Positions 8,759 to 17,651 of a stretch of 64,000 nucleotides of DNA are shown here, piece by piece. This stretch comes from Flavobacterium lacisediminis (GTDB taxonomy: Bacteria > Bacteroidota > Bacteroidia > Flavobacteriales > Flavobacteriaceae). The stretch is taken from assembly GCF_025909975.1 (NCBI RefSeq), contig NZ_JAPCIO010000005.1:140006-204005 (forward strand). Reading direction: 5' to 3'. Under the pieces are notes generated by a model, which was given only the letters and a program-made list of their open reading frames with translations, was not told the DNA's origin and did no database searches. Numbering within the stretch: the stretch's first letter is position 1; each line of letters opens with the position of its first letter. The position numbers were made by a program, and so were the translations under genes.

Positions 8759-11296
8759 ATGATACATACTTACAGCATTACCGGAATGACTTGCGATGGT
8801 TGTCGCTCTAAAGTCGAGAAAGCATTGAATACTATTGATGGTATTGAAGCAAAAGTTTCATTAAGCCCACCAGTGGCCATAATTACTATGGACAAACACA
8901 TTCCAACATCAAAGTTGCAGGAAGCACTGACGACTGTTGGAAAATACACCATAGAAATGAGCAATGATAAAACTACAGAAGATACTACAACTAATGAATC
9001 CGCTGCAAAGTCATGTTGTTCTACTCATGAGCATAATTATAAAAAAGAGGCTGTTATACCAACCAACGCCGCTGGTAAATATTATTGCCCAATGCATTGC
9101 GAAGGCGAAAAAGTCTATGACAAAGCGGGCGATTGTCCTGTGTGTGGAATGGATCTAGTCAAAGCACCTGAACTAACCGTAAACAAGACACTATATACTT
9201 GTCCAATGCATCCCGAAGTAATTAGTGAAACTCCGGGTTCCTGTCCTATATGCGGTATGGATTTAGTACCAATGGAACCAAGCGAAAGCGAAGACCAAAA
9301 AACGTATAAAGATTTGGTAAAAAAAATGAAAATTGCAGTGTTGTTCACGGTTCCCATTTTCGCCATTGCCATGATTGAAATGGCACACAACAATCCTCTA
9401 TTGCAATTAATGACTGCTTCAAAATGGAATTGGGTACAATTACTATTATCGCTTCCTGTTGTTTTTTATGCCTGTTGGATATTCTTTGTTCGCGCCTGGA
9501 AATCAATTATTACTTGGAATCTGAATATGTTCACACTCATCGGAATTGGAACGGGAGTGGCATTTTTATTTAGTTTAGTCGGAATGTTTTTTCCGGATAT
9601 TTTTCCAAGTGAATTCAAAACAGAACACGGAACTGTATTATTATACTTTGAAGCAACAACAGTTATTCTGACTTTAGTTTTGTTAGGACAATTACTCGAA
9701 GCAAGGGCACACAGCCAAACCAGCGGAGCTATCAAAGAATTATTAAAACTTGCGCCAACTGAAGCTACTTTGGTTATTGATGGCGGTGATAAAGTAATAT
9801 CAATCCACGACATCAAAAAAGGCGATTTATTGAGAGTAAAACCCGGAGATAAAATTCCTGTTGACGGTAAAATAACCGATGGGGAAAGCAGTATAGATGA
9901 AGCCATGATTACTGGTGAGCCAATACCGGTTGATAAAAAGAAAGGCGATAACGTAATTTCCGGAACAATAAACGGAAACAAATCATTTGTGATGATAGCC
10001 GAAAAAGTAGGTTCCGAAACCTTGCTATCTCAAATCGTGCAAATGGTAAATGATGCCAGTCGTTCACGAGCTCCAATTCAGAAATTAGCAGATAGTATCT
10101 CCAAGTACTTTGTGCCAATTGTGGTCATTATATCGGCAATAACCTTTTTTGTTTGGGCAAAATTTGGTCCCGAACCAGCATTGGTGTATGGCTTTATAAA
10201 TGCTATTGCTGTATTAATTATAGCCTGTCCTTGTGCTCTGGGTCTGGCAACTCCCATGTCAGTAATGGTTGGTGTTGGCAAAGGAGCACAATCAGGCGTT
10301 TTGATAAAGAATGCTGAGGCTTTAGAGAACATGAATAAGGTTAATGTTTTAATTACCGATAAAACAGGAACCATCACCGAAGGAAAACCATCTGTCGAAA
10401 AAATTTATGCATCCAATAACAACGATAGTGACTTATTGCAAAGCATTGCTTCCTTAAACCAATATAGTGAACATCCATTGGCACAAGCTGTGGTAATTTA
10501 TGCCAAAACAAAATCCATTTCTTTAATCGAAGTAAAAGATTTTGAAGCCGTTGCCGGAAAGGGTGTTATAGGAACAGTGATTAATAAAAAAGTGGCATTA
10601 GGCAATAAAAAACTAATGGAGCAAGTCAAGGCAACAGTTTCTGACGATTTAGAAAACAAAATAATTACCGAACAAAAATTAGGTAAAACGGTTTCATACA
10701 TAGCCATTGATGGAGTTGCTGTTGGTTTTGTATCAATTACAGATGCTATTAAAACTTCTAGCAGAGACGCAATAAAAGAATTAATGCAACAGGGTGTCGA
10801 GGTAATCATGATGACTGGTGACAATGTTAATACAGCCAAAGCAGTTGCTGATGAATTGGGATTAACAACTTATAAAGCAGGATGTTTACCCGAAGACAAA
10901 CTCAAAGAAATTAAAAAAATACAAGCCGAAGGCAAAATTGTGGCCATGGCAGGCGATGGTATAAACGACGCACCGGCATTAGCCCAAGCTAATATTGGAA
11001 TTGCAATGGGAACTGGAACAGATGTCGCTATAGAAAGTGCCAAAATAACTTTAGTCAAAGGAGATTTACAAGGCATTGTAAAAGCTAAGAATTTAAGCCA
11101 TGCTGTTATGAGAAATATTAAGCAAAATCTATTTTTTGCCTTTTTCTATAATGTATTGGGAGTACCAATCGCAGCTGGAGTTTTATATCCTGTTTTCGGT
11201 ATTTTACTATCTCCTATGATTGCAGCTTTAGCAATGTCTTTCAGCTCTGTATCCGTAATTGTAAATGCATTAAGATTAAGAAGTTTAAAACTCTAA
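8759..11296 (+). CDS. copA: Cu(I)-exporting P1B-type ATPase (CopA-like)
   Basis: The 845-residue inner-membrane pump exports Cu(I) (or Ag(I)) from the cytoplasm using ATP. In order it has an N-terminal HMA domain (GMTCDGC, Cys 12/15), two heavy-metal-binding motifs (YYCPMHCEG...CPVCGM about 108-133; YTCPMHPEV...CPICGM about 147-172), the actuator TGE (ITGEPIP), the metal-site CPC (residues 490-492), the phosphorylated aspartate in DKTGT (about 534) and GDGINDAPAL. The tail segment with MSFSSVSVIVNALRLR is the TM8 signature of copper ATPases. Only one HMA domain is present, with the extra motifs in place of further HMA domains. Expression is probably controlled by the upstream HMA-AraC protein. 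Confidence 0.93.
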   Translation: MIHTYSITGMTCDGCRSKVEKALNTIDGIEAKVSLSPPVAIITMDKHIPTSKLQEALTTVGKYTIEMSNDKTTEDTTTNESAAKSCCSTHEHNYKKEAVIPTNAAGKYYCPMHCEGEKVYDKAGDCPVCGMDLVKAPELTVNKTLYTCPMHPEVISETPGSCPICGMDLVPMEPSESEDQKTYKDLVKKMKIAVLFTVPIFAIAMIEMAHNNPLLQLMTASKWNWVQLLLSLPVVFYACWIFFVRAWKSIITWNLNMFTLIGIGTGVAFLFSLVGMFFPDIFPSEFKTEHGTVLLYFEATTVILTLVLLGQLLEARAHSQTSGAIKELLKLAPTEATLVIDGGDKVISIHDIKKGDLLRVKPGDKIPVDGKITDGESSIDEAMITGEPIPVDKKKGDNVISGTINGNKSFVMIAEKVGSETLLSQIVQMVNDASRSRAPIQKLADSISKYFVPIVVIISAITFFVWAKFGPEPALVYGFINAIAVLIIACPCALGLATPMSVMVGVGKGAQSGVLIKNAEALENMNKVNVLITDKTGTITEGKPSVEKIYASNNNDSDLLQSIASLNQYSEHPLAQAVVIYAKTKSISLIEVKDFEAVAGKGVIGTVINKKVALGNKKLMEQVKATVSDDLENKIITEQKLGKTVSYIAIDGVAVGFVSITDAIKTSSRDAIKELMQQGVEVIMMTGDNVNTAKAVADELGLTTYKAGCLPEDKLKEIKKIQAEGKIVAMAGDGINDAPALAQANIGIAMGTGTDVAIESAKITLVKGDLQGIVKAKNLSHAVMRNIKQNLFFAFFYNVLGVPIAAGVLYPVFGILLSPMIAALAMSFSSVSVIVNALRLRSLKL

Positions 11297-11314
11297 TAAA
11301 AAATAATAAAAAGA

Positions 11315-11923
11315 ATGAAAATAGCAAATAATATAGATAAATTCGGAACAATTGGTATGTTCTTCACAGCAATATTTTCACCTTGTTGCTTTCCACTTTT
11401 TGCATTTGCAGCATCTGCTTTAGGTTTAGGTAGTTTTGAACTTTTTGGCGGATGGACGATGTGGATTTTTCAAGGTATGGTTCTAGTTTCTGTTATTGGT
11501 TTTTTTCTTTCCTATCATAGGCATAAAAGTCTATATCCTTTATTAATAGCAATTCCAAGTACATTGGTCATTTTTTACAGCTATTATTTTTGCAATAATG
11601 ATTATCAAGTATATTTTTTATATGCTGGTATGTTTGGGCTTCTTATTGCTACAATAGTTAATTATTACAGAAATAAACTTCATAATGGTTGCGACACATG
11701 TACCATCTACAATGGTAAATTAGTAGAACTAAAATCAAAAATTACATGTCCAAATTGCGGTCATAAAAAAGAGGAAATAATGCCTACAAATGCCTGCGAG
11801 TTTTTTTATGAATGTGAAAATTGTAAAAAAAGATTACGTCCATTAGAAGGGGATTGTTGTGTATACTGTAGTTACGGAAGTGTAAAATGCCCGCCAATTC
11901 AAGTTGGAACTGGTTGTTGTTAA
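11315..11923 (+). CDS. MerC-like membrane protein with C-terminal GDCCVxC domain
   Basis: The 202-residue protein has four predicted transmembrane helices in residues 10-130. The first includes the Cys pair FSPCCFPLF typical of MerC-type mercury transporters. The cytosolic C-terminal part carries several Cys pairs (CDTC, CPNC, CENC), then GDCCVYCSYG and a terminal CC. The GDCCVxC motif marks a small heavy-metal-transport-associated domain. Its place between a copper ATPase and a multicopper oxidase suggests metal uptake or hand-off in this operon; mercury transport is an alternative, but no MerA or MerR is present. It starts 18 bp after copA. Confidence 0.75.
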   Translation: MKIANNIDKFGTIGMFFTAIFSPCCFPLFAFAASALGLGSFELFGGWTMWIFQGMVLVSVIGFFLSYHRHKSLYPLLIAIPSTLVIFYSYYFCNNDYQVYFLYAGMFGLLIATIVNYYRNKLHNGCDTCTIYNGKLVELKSKITCPNCGHKKEEIMPTNACEFFYECENCKKRLRPLEGDCCVYCSYGSVKCPPIQVGTGCC

Positions 11924-11940
11924 AATATAAAATATTACTT

Positions 11941-14187
11941 ATGAAAATTAAATTATCAATTCTTATAGCATTTACTACATTAAGTATAACTGCTCAAAAT
12001 ATAGTACGTTACGATTTATACGTTCGCGATACAATTGTCAACTATTCTGGAAAAGAAAAAAGAGCTATTGCGGTGAACGGTCAAATTCCAATGCCAACCT
12101 TAACTTTTACAGAAGGCGATATTGCCGAAATTTACGTACATAACGAATTAAATGAAACTACTTCGTTGCATTGGCACGGATTATTTTTACCTAACAAAGA
12201 AGATGGAGTACCGAATTTAACCCAAATGCCCATTCAACCTGGCACAACGCATAAATATACATTTCCCATCATCCAAAACGGAACGCATTGGTATCATTCA
12301 CACTCAGGATTACAAGAACAAATCGGAATGTATGGTATGTTCATTATGAATAAAAAAGAAAACGATCCTACTTTTAGAAAAGGTATCGATGATTTACCAA
12401 CTGTTCCAGTAATTTTAAGTGAATGGACCGATTTAAAACCCGAAAACATTCATCGAATGTTACACAACGCAACCGATTGGTTTGCCATCAAAAAAGGCAC
12501 AACACAAAGTTATGCGGAAGCTATTAGGCAAGGTCATTTCAAAACAAAAATTGCCAACGAATGGAAACGAATGAACGCAATGGATGTAAGCGATGTATAT
12601 TATGACAAGTTTCTAATTAATGGTAAAAATGAAAACCAATTATCGCAATTTAAAGGTGGTGATAAAGTTCGATTGCGAATAGCAAATGGCGGTGCTTCAT
12701 CTTATTTTTGGTTGACTTATGCTGGTGGAAAAATTACTGTAGTTGCCAGTGATGGTAACGATGTTGAACCAGTTGAAGTTGATCGATTATTGATTGCAGT
12801 ATCAGAAACCTATGATGTTATTGTTACAATTCCTGCCGATAATACTTCCTACGAATTTTTAGCAACTCCAGAAGATAGAACTAAATCAACTTCATTATAC
12901 ATTGGCAATGGCATCAAACAATTAATTGCTCCTTTACCTAAATTAAAATATTTTGAAGGTATGAAAATGATGAATGGCATGATGAAAATGAACGGCGACT
13001 TGGACGATATGGGAATGAGTATGTCCTTAAACCAAATGGATATGAATGTAGTAATGTATCCAGAAATAACTGGTGCTACAAATGCAAAAAACAAAGAAAA
13101 TGAGAGTAGTATGGAAATGAAAAATGACCATTCCAACCATAATCAAAATCAATACAATGCCAATAAGCTATCTAGTATTACAACACTCAACTATGCAATG
13201 CTAAAAGCAACTGATAAAACGACATTACCCAAAGATGCACCAGTAAAAGAACTTCGTTTTGAGCTTACAGGAAATATGAACCGATACGTTTGGAGTTTAG
13301 ACAATAAAGTAGTTTCTGAAACCGATAAAATACTTATAAAAAAAGGAGAAAATATTAGAATTACGCTTTACAACGGTTCCATGATGCGTCATCCAATGCA
13401 CTTGCATGGTCATGATTTCAGAATTATTAATGGTCAAGAAGAGTTTGCGCCTTTAAAAAATGTAATGGATCTAATGCCAATGGAAACAAATATTATTGAA
13501 TTCAATGCAAATGTTGAAGGCGATTGGTTTTTTCATTGTCATATTTTATACCACATGATGGCAGGTATGGGAAGAGTTTTTACCTACGAAAACCAAGCTC
13601 CAAATCCACTTATTCCAAATCCCAAATTAGCACAAAGAAAATTATTTGCCGATGATAGAGCTTTTCACATTATGGCTGAAAATGATTTTGCTACCAATGG
13701 AAATGATGGAATGGCGATGATCCAAAATACACGTTGGAGTTTAGGAGCAGAATGGCGATTAGGGTATAATGATATGCACGGCTATGAAGCAGAATTCCAC
13801 TTAGGAAGATACATAGGAAAAATGCAGTGGTTAATGCCTTTCATTGGTTTCGATTGGCGTTACAGAAAAATGAACGGAGAAATCGAAAAAAATATTTTTG
13901 GACAAGAAAACACCAAAGATAAAAGAGCCGTTTTAAGTGCAGGAGTTAATTACACACTACCAATGTTAGTAATTGCACAAGCCGAAGTTTTTCAAGATGG
14001 AAATCTAAGATTACAATTAATGCGAGAAGATATCCCTGTTTCCAAACGATTACGAATGGGCTTCATGGTCAATACTGATACTGAATACATGCTAGAAGCA
14101 CGATACATTCTAAAACGAAATCTAAGCCTAAGAACACATTATGATAGTGATATGGGATTCGGAGTTGGGGTGAATTTAAATTATTGA
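11941..14187 (+). CDS. periplasmic multicopper oxidase (CopA/CueO-like) fused to C-terminal barrel-like domain
   Basis: The ATG at 11941 is chosen because it begins a signal peptide (ending about ITAQ, residue 19); the longer frame from 11887 overlaps the upstream gene. Copper ligands are clear: HWHG (residues 77-80), HWYHSH (116-121), HPMHLHGH (about 484-491) and the type-1/trinuclear motif HCHILYHMMAGM (about 532-543). It would oxidise Cu(I) to Cu(II) in the periplasm. A Met-rich insert (MKMMNGMMKMNGDLDDMGMS) lies around 340-360. The last about 190 residues are extra, with alternating aromatic strands and a terminal NLNY, like the CopB outer-membrane barrel, so the protein may join CopA- and CopB-type functions. 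Confidence 0.88.
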   Translation: MKIKLSILIAFTTLSITAQNIVRYDLYVRDTIVNYSGKEKRAIAVNGQIPMPTLTFTEGDIAEIYVHNELNETTSLHWHGLFLPNKEDGVPNLTQMPIQPGTTHKYTFPIIQNGTHWYHSHSGLQEQIGMYGMFIMNKKENDPTFRKGIDDLPTVPVILSEWTDLKPENIHRMLHNATDWFAIKKGTTQSYAEAIRQGHFKTKIANEWKRMNAMDVSDVYYDKFLINGKNENQLSQFKGGDKVRLRIANGGASSYFWLTYAGGKITVVASDGNDVEPVEVDRLLIAVSETYDVIVTIPADNTSYEFLATPEDRTKSTSLYIGNGIKQLIAPLPKLKYFEGMKMMNGMMKMNGDLDDMGMSMSLNQMDMNVVMYPEITGATNAKNKENESSMEMKNDHSNHNQNQYNANKLSSITTLNYAMLKATDKTTLPKDAPVKELRFELTGNMNRYVWSLDNKVVSETDKILIKKGENIRITLYNGSMMRHPMHLHGHDFRIINGQEEFAPLKNVMDLMPMETNIIEFNANVEGDWFFHCHILYHMMAGMGRVFTYENQAPNPLIPNPKLAQRKLFADDRAFHIMAENDFATNGNDGMAMIQNTRWSLGAEWRLGYNDMHGYEAEFHLGRYIGKMQWLMPFIGFDWRYRKMNGEIEKNIFGQENTKDKRAVLSAGVNYTLPMLVIAQAEVFQDGNLRLQLMREDIPVSKRLRMGFMVNTDTEYMLEARYILKRNLSLRTHYDSDMGFGVGVNLNY

Positions 14188-14368
14188 TTTTAAATTAGTA
14201 TATGAAATCCAGCACTACGCTAAGATTTTAGATAAGAAGATTAGTGAGGATATGCAAATATTGAAAGCAAAATTCAAAGCTAATATGCAAACGCAAAGTA
14301 AATCAGTTAATTACTAAAATATTATAGATATTGTAATATTTTTAAGATTTTATTTACATTTAATTTAA
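14188..14368 (+). other. intergenic stretch with possible gene-tail remnant
   Basis: No intact gene lies here. One frame (14186-14317) reads as 43 codons of ordinary-looking protein (including QHYAKILDKKISEDMQ) without a start and ending in TAA. This looks like the tail of a lost gene at the junction between the copper operon and the mobile-element genes. The remainder is AT-rich with no other signal that I can see. Confidence 0.25.
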
Positions 14369-14409
14369 TAGATTTTAGTTTAATTTGACAAACTAAAATC
14401 TATTTTTTT
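14369..14409 (+). terminator. perfect 13-bp hairpin plus T-run ending at the rteC start codon
   Basis: TAGATTTTAGTTT (14369-14381) and AAACTAAAATCTA (14390-14402) form a perfect stem with an 8-nt loop, followed by seven T. This is a textbook intrinsic terminator shape, but the next base is the ATG of rteC. It may end copper-operon transcription, act as an attenuator, or be an operator for the next gene. Confidence 0.6.
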
Positions 14410-15249
14410 ATGATAACAACTATAAAAAACAACTCTTTGGTAGATTTTGAACACGAACTTTCTCTAATCCTTAACTCAAATTCTAATGAAGTAGAAAAAG
14501 CAAAAAAGATTATTATTTTCATTGAAGACATTTTAAAGCAGTTAACCGACTGGCTCAAAAACCACGTCTTCGATACCATTCAAGAAGAAATCAAATTCTT
14601 CAAAGAAATCAAACCTAACATTGTAGCAAAATTGATTTTCTATAAAGAAATACTTTTACTTGTTGCAACTCTTCCTTTAGATAAAAGCAAGCGAGTAAAA
14701 CATTATGAAAAAAAGATTGATGCAATCAACCAGTTTTATAGGAAAAATAGAGAATTTATCAAATACATTAAAAGTCATTCTACGCATTTTGATGAATTAT
14801 ATTTTTCCAGGAAACAGTATAAGGATTTATTCTTAAACGATTGTATGGTTATCAATCAAGATGCTAAATTGTGTACCTCACATGACTATTTATTAGCAGA
14901 AGTAATTGCTTATGAATTACTCGCTTTACACATTGAAAATCGAATAGATAGTATTAATCAATCATGTGCAATCACTAACAATCAAATCAATTCCAACTTA
15001 CACTGGACAGCCAAAAAAGTCGATTTAATCGAACTCATTTACGCGTTACACGAATCTAAAGTGTTCGATAATGGGCAAGCCGACATAAAAGAGATTACCC
15101 ACGTTTTTGAAAAAGCATTTCAAATCGATTTAGGTGACAACATCACCAGAAGCTTTATCGATATCAAAAACCGTAAAACAGATCAAACCCGATTTTTAAA
15201 TCAGTTGCAAGCGACACTGGAAACTAAAATCGAAAATGATTTAAACTAA
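14410..15249 (+). CDS. rteC: RteC-domain protein (mobile-element regulator)
   Basis: The 279-residue protein matches the RteC family, known from CTnDOT-type conjugative transposons, where RteC activates excision genes. The hallmark is the C-terminal block LHWTAKKVDLIELIYALHESKVF, followed by DIKEITHVFEKAF and RKTDQTRFL. The N-terminal half is helical, as in the family. The length is close to the usual size. It marks the start of a mobile-element module and precedes an excisionase-like HTH gene by about 115 bp. The ATG lies directly after a terminator-shaped hairpin, leaving no room for a ribosome site. Confidence 0.85.
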   Translation: MITTIKNNSLVDFEHELSLILNSNSNEVEKAKKIIIFIEDILKQLTDWLKNHVFDTIQEEIKFFKEIKPNIVAKLIFYKEILLLVATLPLDKSKRVKHYEKKIDAINQFYRKNREFIKYIKSHSTHFDELYFSRKQYKDLFLNDCMVINQDAKLCTSHDYLLAEVIAYELLALHIENRIDSINQSCAITNNQINSNLHWTAKKVDLIELIYALHESKVFDNGQADIKEITHVFEKAFQIDLGDNITRSFIDIKNRKTDQTRFLNQLQATLETKIENDLN

Positions 15250-15365
15250 TACCTACTAAAAACAACCAAATCACATAAAAATCGTTCCCAAGTTGGTACC
15301 AACTTGGGAACTTTTCTTTTTCAAATGCAATTGTTTTGTACCAAATAACTTCAAAACATAGCATT

Positions 15366-15680
15366 ATGAACTTCAATCACAAAGCCCTGTTCCCAGAAAC
15401 GGACAACATTGAATTACTTAACCACCAAATGGTAACGAAACGAGATTTGCTAAATTTTGGAAATCTACTACTACAAGAAATCAAAAATTCCACAACAAAA
15501 TCAAAAACATCTGAAGCTTTACCAAAACCTTGGCTCAAATCAGCCGAAGTCCGTGAAATCCTAAAAATCTCTCCAGGAACCTTACAAAACCTCCGCATCA
15601 ATGGGACACTAAAATACAAACGCATCGGCGGAATCAATTACTACAACTACGAGGACATCGTAAAAATGCTAGAAAAGTAG
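15366..15680 (+). CDS. excisionase-like helix-turn-helix protein
   Basis: Starting at the ATG at 15366 the protein has 104 residues; an upstream TTG at 15336 is open but lacks support. The C-terminal half holds a MerR/excisionase-like winged HTH: WLKSAEVREILKISPGTLQNLR then GTLKYKRIGGINYYNYEDIVKML. Such proteins in Bacteroidota conjugative elements act as excision or mobilisation regulators and usually follow rteC-type genes. No integrase is seen near it. Confidence 0.75.
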   Translation: MNFNHKALFPETDNIELLNHQMVTKRDLLNFGNLLLQEIKNSTTKSKTSEALPKPWLKSAEVREILKISPGTLQNLRINGTLKYKRIGGINYYNYEDIVKMLEK

Positions 15681-15681
15681 T

Positions 15682-15789
15682 ATGAATGAAAACACAAACA
15701 CCTGTAACGGCACCTGTGAAGTTTGCACCTGTAAATCGGACAAACAAAGTTGTCATACTGCGCTTGCCAAAGTATCTCCTACGAAGTAG
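15682..15789 (+). CDS. possible 35-residue Cys-rich small protein
   Basis: An ATG one base after the stop of the HTH gene opens a 35-codon frame with six cysteines (CNGTCEVCTCK and SCH). The last 12 codons lie inside the dispersed repeat that starts at 15751, so the frame end is contributed by the repeat. It may be translated by coupling or be fortuitous. No family is recognised. Confidence 0.25.
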   Translation: MNENTNTCNGTCEVCTCKSDKQSCHTALAKVSPTK

Positions 15790-15820
15790 GTTTTAACTTT
15801 TAAGCGCAGCTTAAAACCAC
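15751..15820 (+). repeat. dispersed repeat, copy 1 (upstream of replication genes)
   Basis: This segment closely matches 17476-17543: TGTCATACTG-GCTTG, then AAGTATCTCCTACGAAGTAGG and TTTTAAGCGCAGCTTAAAACCAC. It contains the small palindromes CCTACGAAGTAGG and TTTTAAGCGCAGCTTAAAA. The GTCATACTGAGCTTGTCGAAGTATC type of element is a common dispersed repeat in Flavobacteria. The two copies bracket the replication genes in direct orientation. Confidence 0.8.
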
Positions 15821-15846
15821 AACCTGAAACTTGAAACTTTAAAACC

Positions 15847-16806
15847 ATGAATTATATAAAACACCTAACCGGCTTCTTCGAAAAAGTAAGCGTCGATTAC
15901 GACCTCAACCCAACCCACATAAGCCTCTACATGGCCATATTCCAACTTTGGAACCAAAATCGCTTTCAAAATCCAATTAGCATTTCACGAGACGAACTTA
16001 TGCGCATTAGCAAAATTGCATCAACCGCAACCTACCACAAATGCATGAAAGATTTAACCGAAAGAGGATACGTGATTTACAAACCATCTTTTAACCCATT
16101 CAAAGGGTCCATTTTGGAAGTCTGCAACTTGGATTTTTACTCCAAACCAGTGCCAAAAAAAGAACTAAAAAAGCGTGCAACCAAGTCAAAAAATGACCAA
16201 GTCATTGAACAGGTTAATGAACAGGTTACTAAACAAGCTCTAAACAAGCATCAAACAAGCTCTAAACATGTACCTTATATAAACAATATAAACAATACAA
16301 ACATTATAAACATAGCTAAGCAAGAAAATTTAAAAAATGAAAAAAAATTAATTTTTACAAATTCAATTTTTGATGAGGTTCAAGAATCGGATTTAAAAAT
16401 TGAAAAAGAAAAAGAAAAAAAGTTGCGCCAAAAAAAGAAAAAGAAAGATGAAAATCATTCTACTGTCACTTCGAGCGGATGCCTGTCCCGACCTATCGGG
16501 ATCGAGAAACCAATTTCAAAACAATCAAAACCCACTTTGGAAGAAGCTCAAATCTACTTCCTCGAAAAAAACTTCACCGAAATCGAAGCACAACGCTTTT
16601 TCAATTACTTCGAGAGCAACGGTTGGTTAGTCGGTGGCAGAACCAAAATGAAAGACTGGAAAGCTGCAGCAAGAAATTGGATGCTCAACGCTAGGAAGTT
16701 TGAAAATAAAACTAATGCTTCAGTTCAAACAGAACCCAAAACAATCAATTTAAACCCAAAACACCTCCACGTAACAAATCAAAAAAACTATGGAGAAGCA
16801 CTTTAA
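15847..16806 (+). CDS. replication-initiation-like protein (DnaD/winged-helix type)
   Basis: The 319-residue protein starts with a winged-helix region (residues 1-100; SISRDELMRISKIASTATYHKC then LTERGYVIY), typical of replication organisers and phage or plasmid replication proteins. A long Lys/Asn/Gln-rich linker follows (about 110-225). The C-terminal block NGWLVGGRTKMKDWKAAARNW (about 265-285) is shared with DnaD-like mobile-element proteins. It overlaps a DnaC-like ATPase gene by 17 bp, the usual initiator-loader pairing. Residues about 206-221 are encoded by an inserted dispersed-repeat-like palindrome. The length of the linker is probably variable between relatives. Confidence 0.7.
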   Translation: MNYIKHLTGFFEKVSVDYDLNPTHISLYMAIFQLWNQNRFQNPISISRDELMRISKIASTATYHKCMKDLTERGYVIYKPSFNPFKGSILEVCNLDFYSKPVPKKELKKRATKSKNDQVIEQVNEQVTKQALNKHQTSSKHVPYINNINNTNIINIAKQENLKNEKKLIFTNSIFDEVQESDLKIEKEKEKKLRQKKKKKDENHSTVTSSGCLSRPIGIEKPISKQSKPTLEEAQIYFLEKNFTEIEAQRFFNYFESNGWLVGGRTKMKDWKAAARNWMLNARKFENKTNASVQTEPKTINLNPKHLHVTNQKNYGEAL

Positions 16807-17449
16807 CACCATCAAAGACACTTTCGTTATTCAAAACGGATTCAAAGTTTACAACTTCAATTGGTGCTTAAACTACATCGAGTACCAGGGTAAACTCATC
16901 TACGGTCGCTCTTTCAAAATTGAAGTGGTTGACCATCAAACCATTCTCAAATTGGTAATTTATGCCATTCGAGACGAAAAAAAGGCTTTAGAGCTCAATT
17001 TAGACCTCAACAAAGGTATTTTATTGTCGGGGCCAATTGGTTGCGGGAAAACGTCAATTATGGCGTTAATTCGACCATTTTTTTACCACAAACACGACTA
17101 CAAAATCAAGACATGTAGAGAAATATCTTTCGAATTCGCAAAAAATGGATTCGAATCACTACATCATTACACCCAAAAAGAGCACACGCAATCACGTTTA
17201 ACCGGCTACTGTTTCGACGACTTAGGAGCTGAACAAAACATCAAACACTACGGCAACGACCTCAACGTTATGGCAGAAATTATCATTTCACGCTACGAAG
17301 ATTTTGTACAAAATCAATCCATCACCCACATCACCACAAACCTCTCCGCAAGCGAAATCGAAGCACTCTACGGCAACCGCCTCCGCTCAAGGATGAGGTC
17401 AATGTTCAACCTAATCACCTTCAGCAATGAATCCAGGGATAAAAGATAA
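16790..17449 (+). CDS. DnaC-like AAA+ ATPase (helicase-loader type)
   Basis: The 219-residue ATPase has Walker A GPIGCGKTS (about residues 81-89), Walker B YCFDDLGAE (about 140-148), and a sensor/arginine-finger-like end YGNRLRSRMRSMFNLITF. This layout fits DnaC/IstB-type loaders that place a replicative helicase at an origin. Overlap with the winged-helix gene suggests the two form an element-borne replication module. No relaxase or transfer genes are seen nearby. Confidence 0.75.
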   Translation: MEKHFNTIKDTFVIQNGFKVYNFNWCLNYIEYQGKLIYGRSFKIEVVDHQTILKLVIYAIRDEKKALELNLDLNKGILLSGPIGCGKTSIMALIRPFFYHKHDYKIKTCREISFEFAKNGFESLHHYTQKEHTQSRLTGYCFDDLGAEQNIKHYGNDLNVMAEIIISRYEDFVQNQSITHITTNLSASEIEALYGNRLRSRMRSMFNLITFSNESRDKR

Positions 17450-17475
17450 TTTTCAATATTTCTAAAGAATTGAAT

Positions 17476-17543
17476 TGTCATACTGAGCTTGTCGAAGTAT
17501 CTCCTACGAAGTAGGCTTACTTTTAAGCGCAGCTTAAAACCAC
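17476..17543 (+). repeat. dispersed repeat, copy 2 (downstream of replication genes)
   Basis: This is the direct-orientation partner of 15751-15820, keeping TGTCATACTGAGCTTGTCG, the CCTACGAAGTAGG palindrome and TTTTAAGCGCAGCTTAAAA. It differs at a few positions and by a short deletion, so the duplication is not recent. Confidence 0.8.
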
Positions 17544-17651
17544 CCAGACAACCGACAACCAACAACCGAAAACAAAAAAATCCGTCAAACCCGCGCTTGA
17601 AAATCCGCTTCATCCGCGTGCCAACCAAGTGCAACGTAAAATCCGATAAAA

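Noticed and set aside
11315..11923. Complete mer (mercury) operon
   Set aside because: Only a MerC-like/GDCCVxC protein is present; no MerR, MerA, MerT or MerP is seen.
11887..11940. Upstream start for the multicopper oxidase
   Set aside because: It would overlap the MerC-like gene and bury the signal peptide that begins at 11941.
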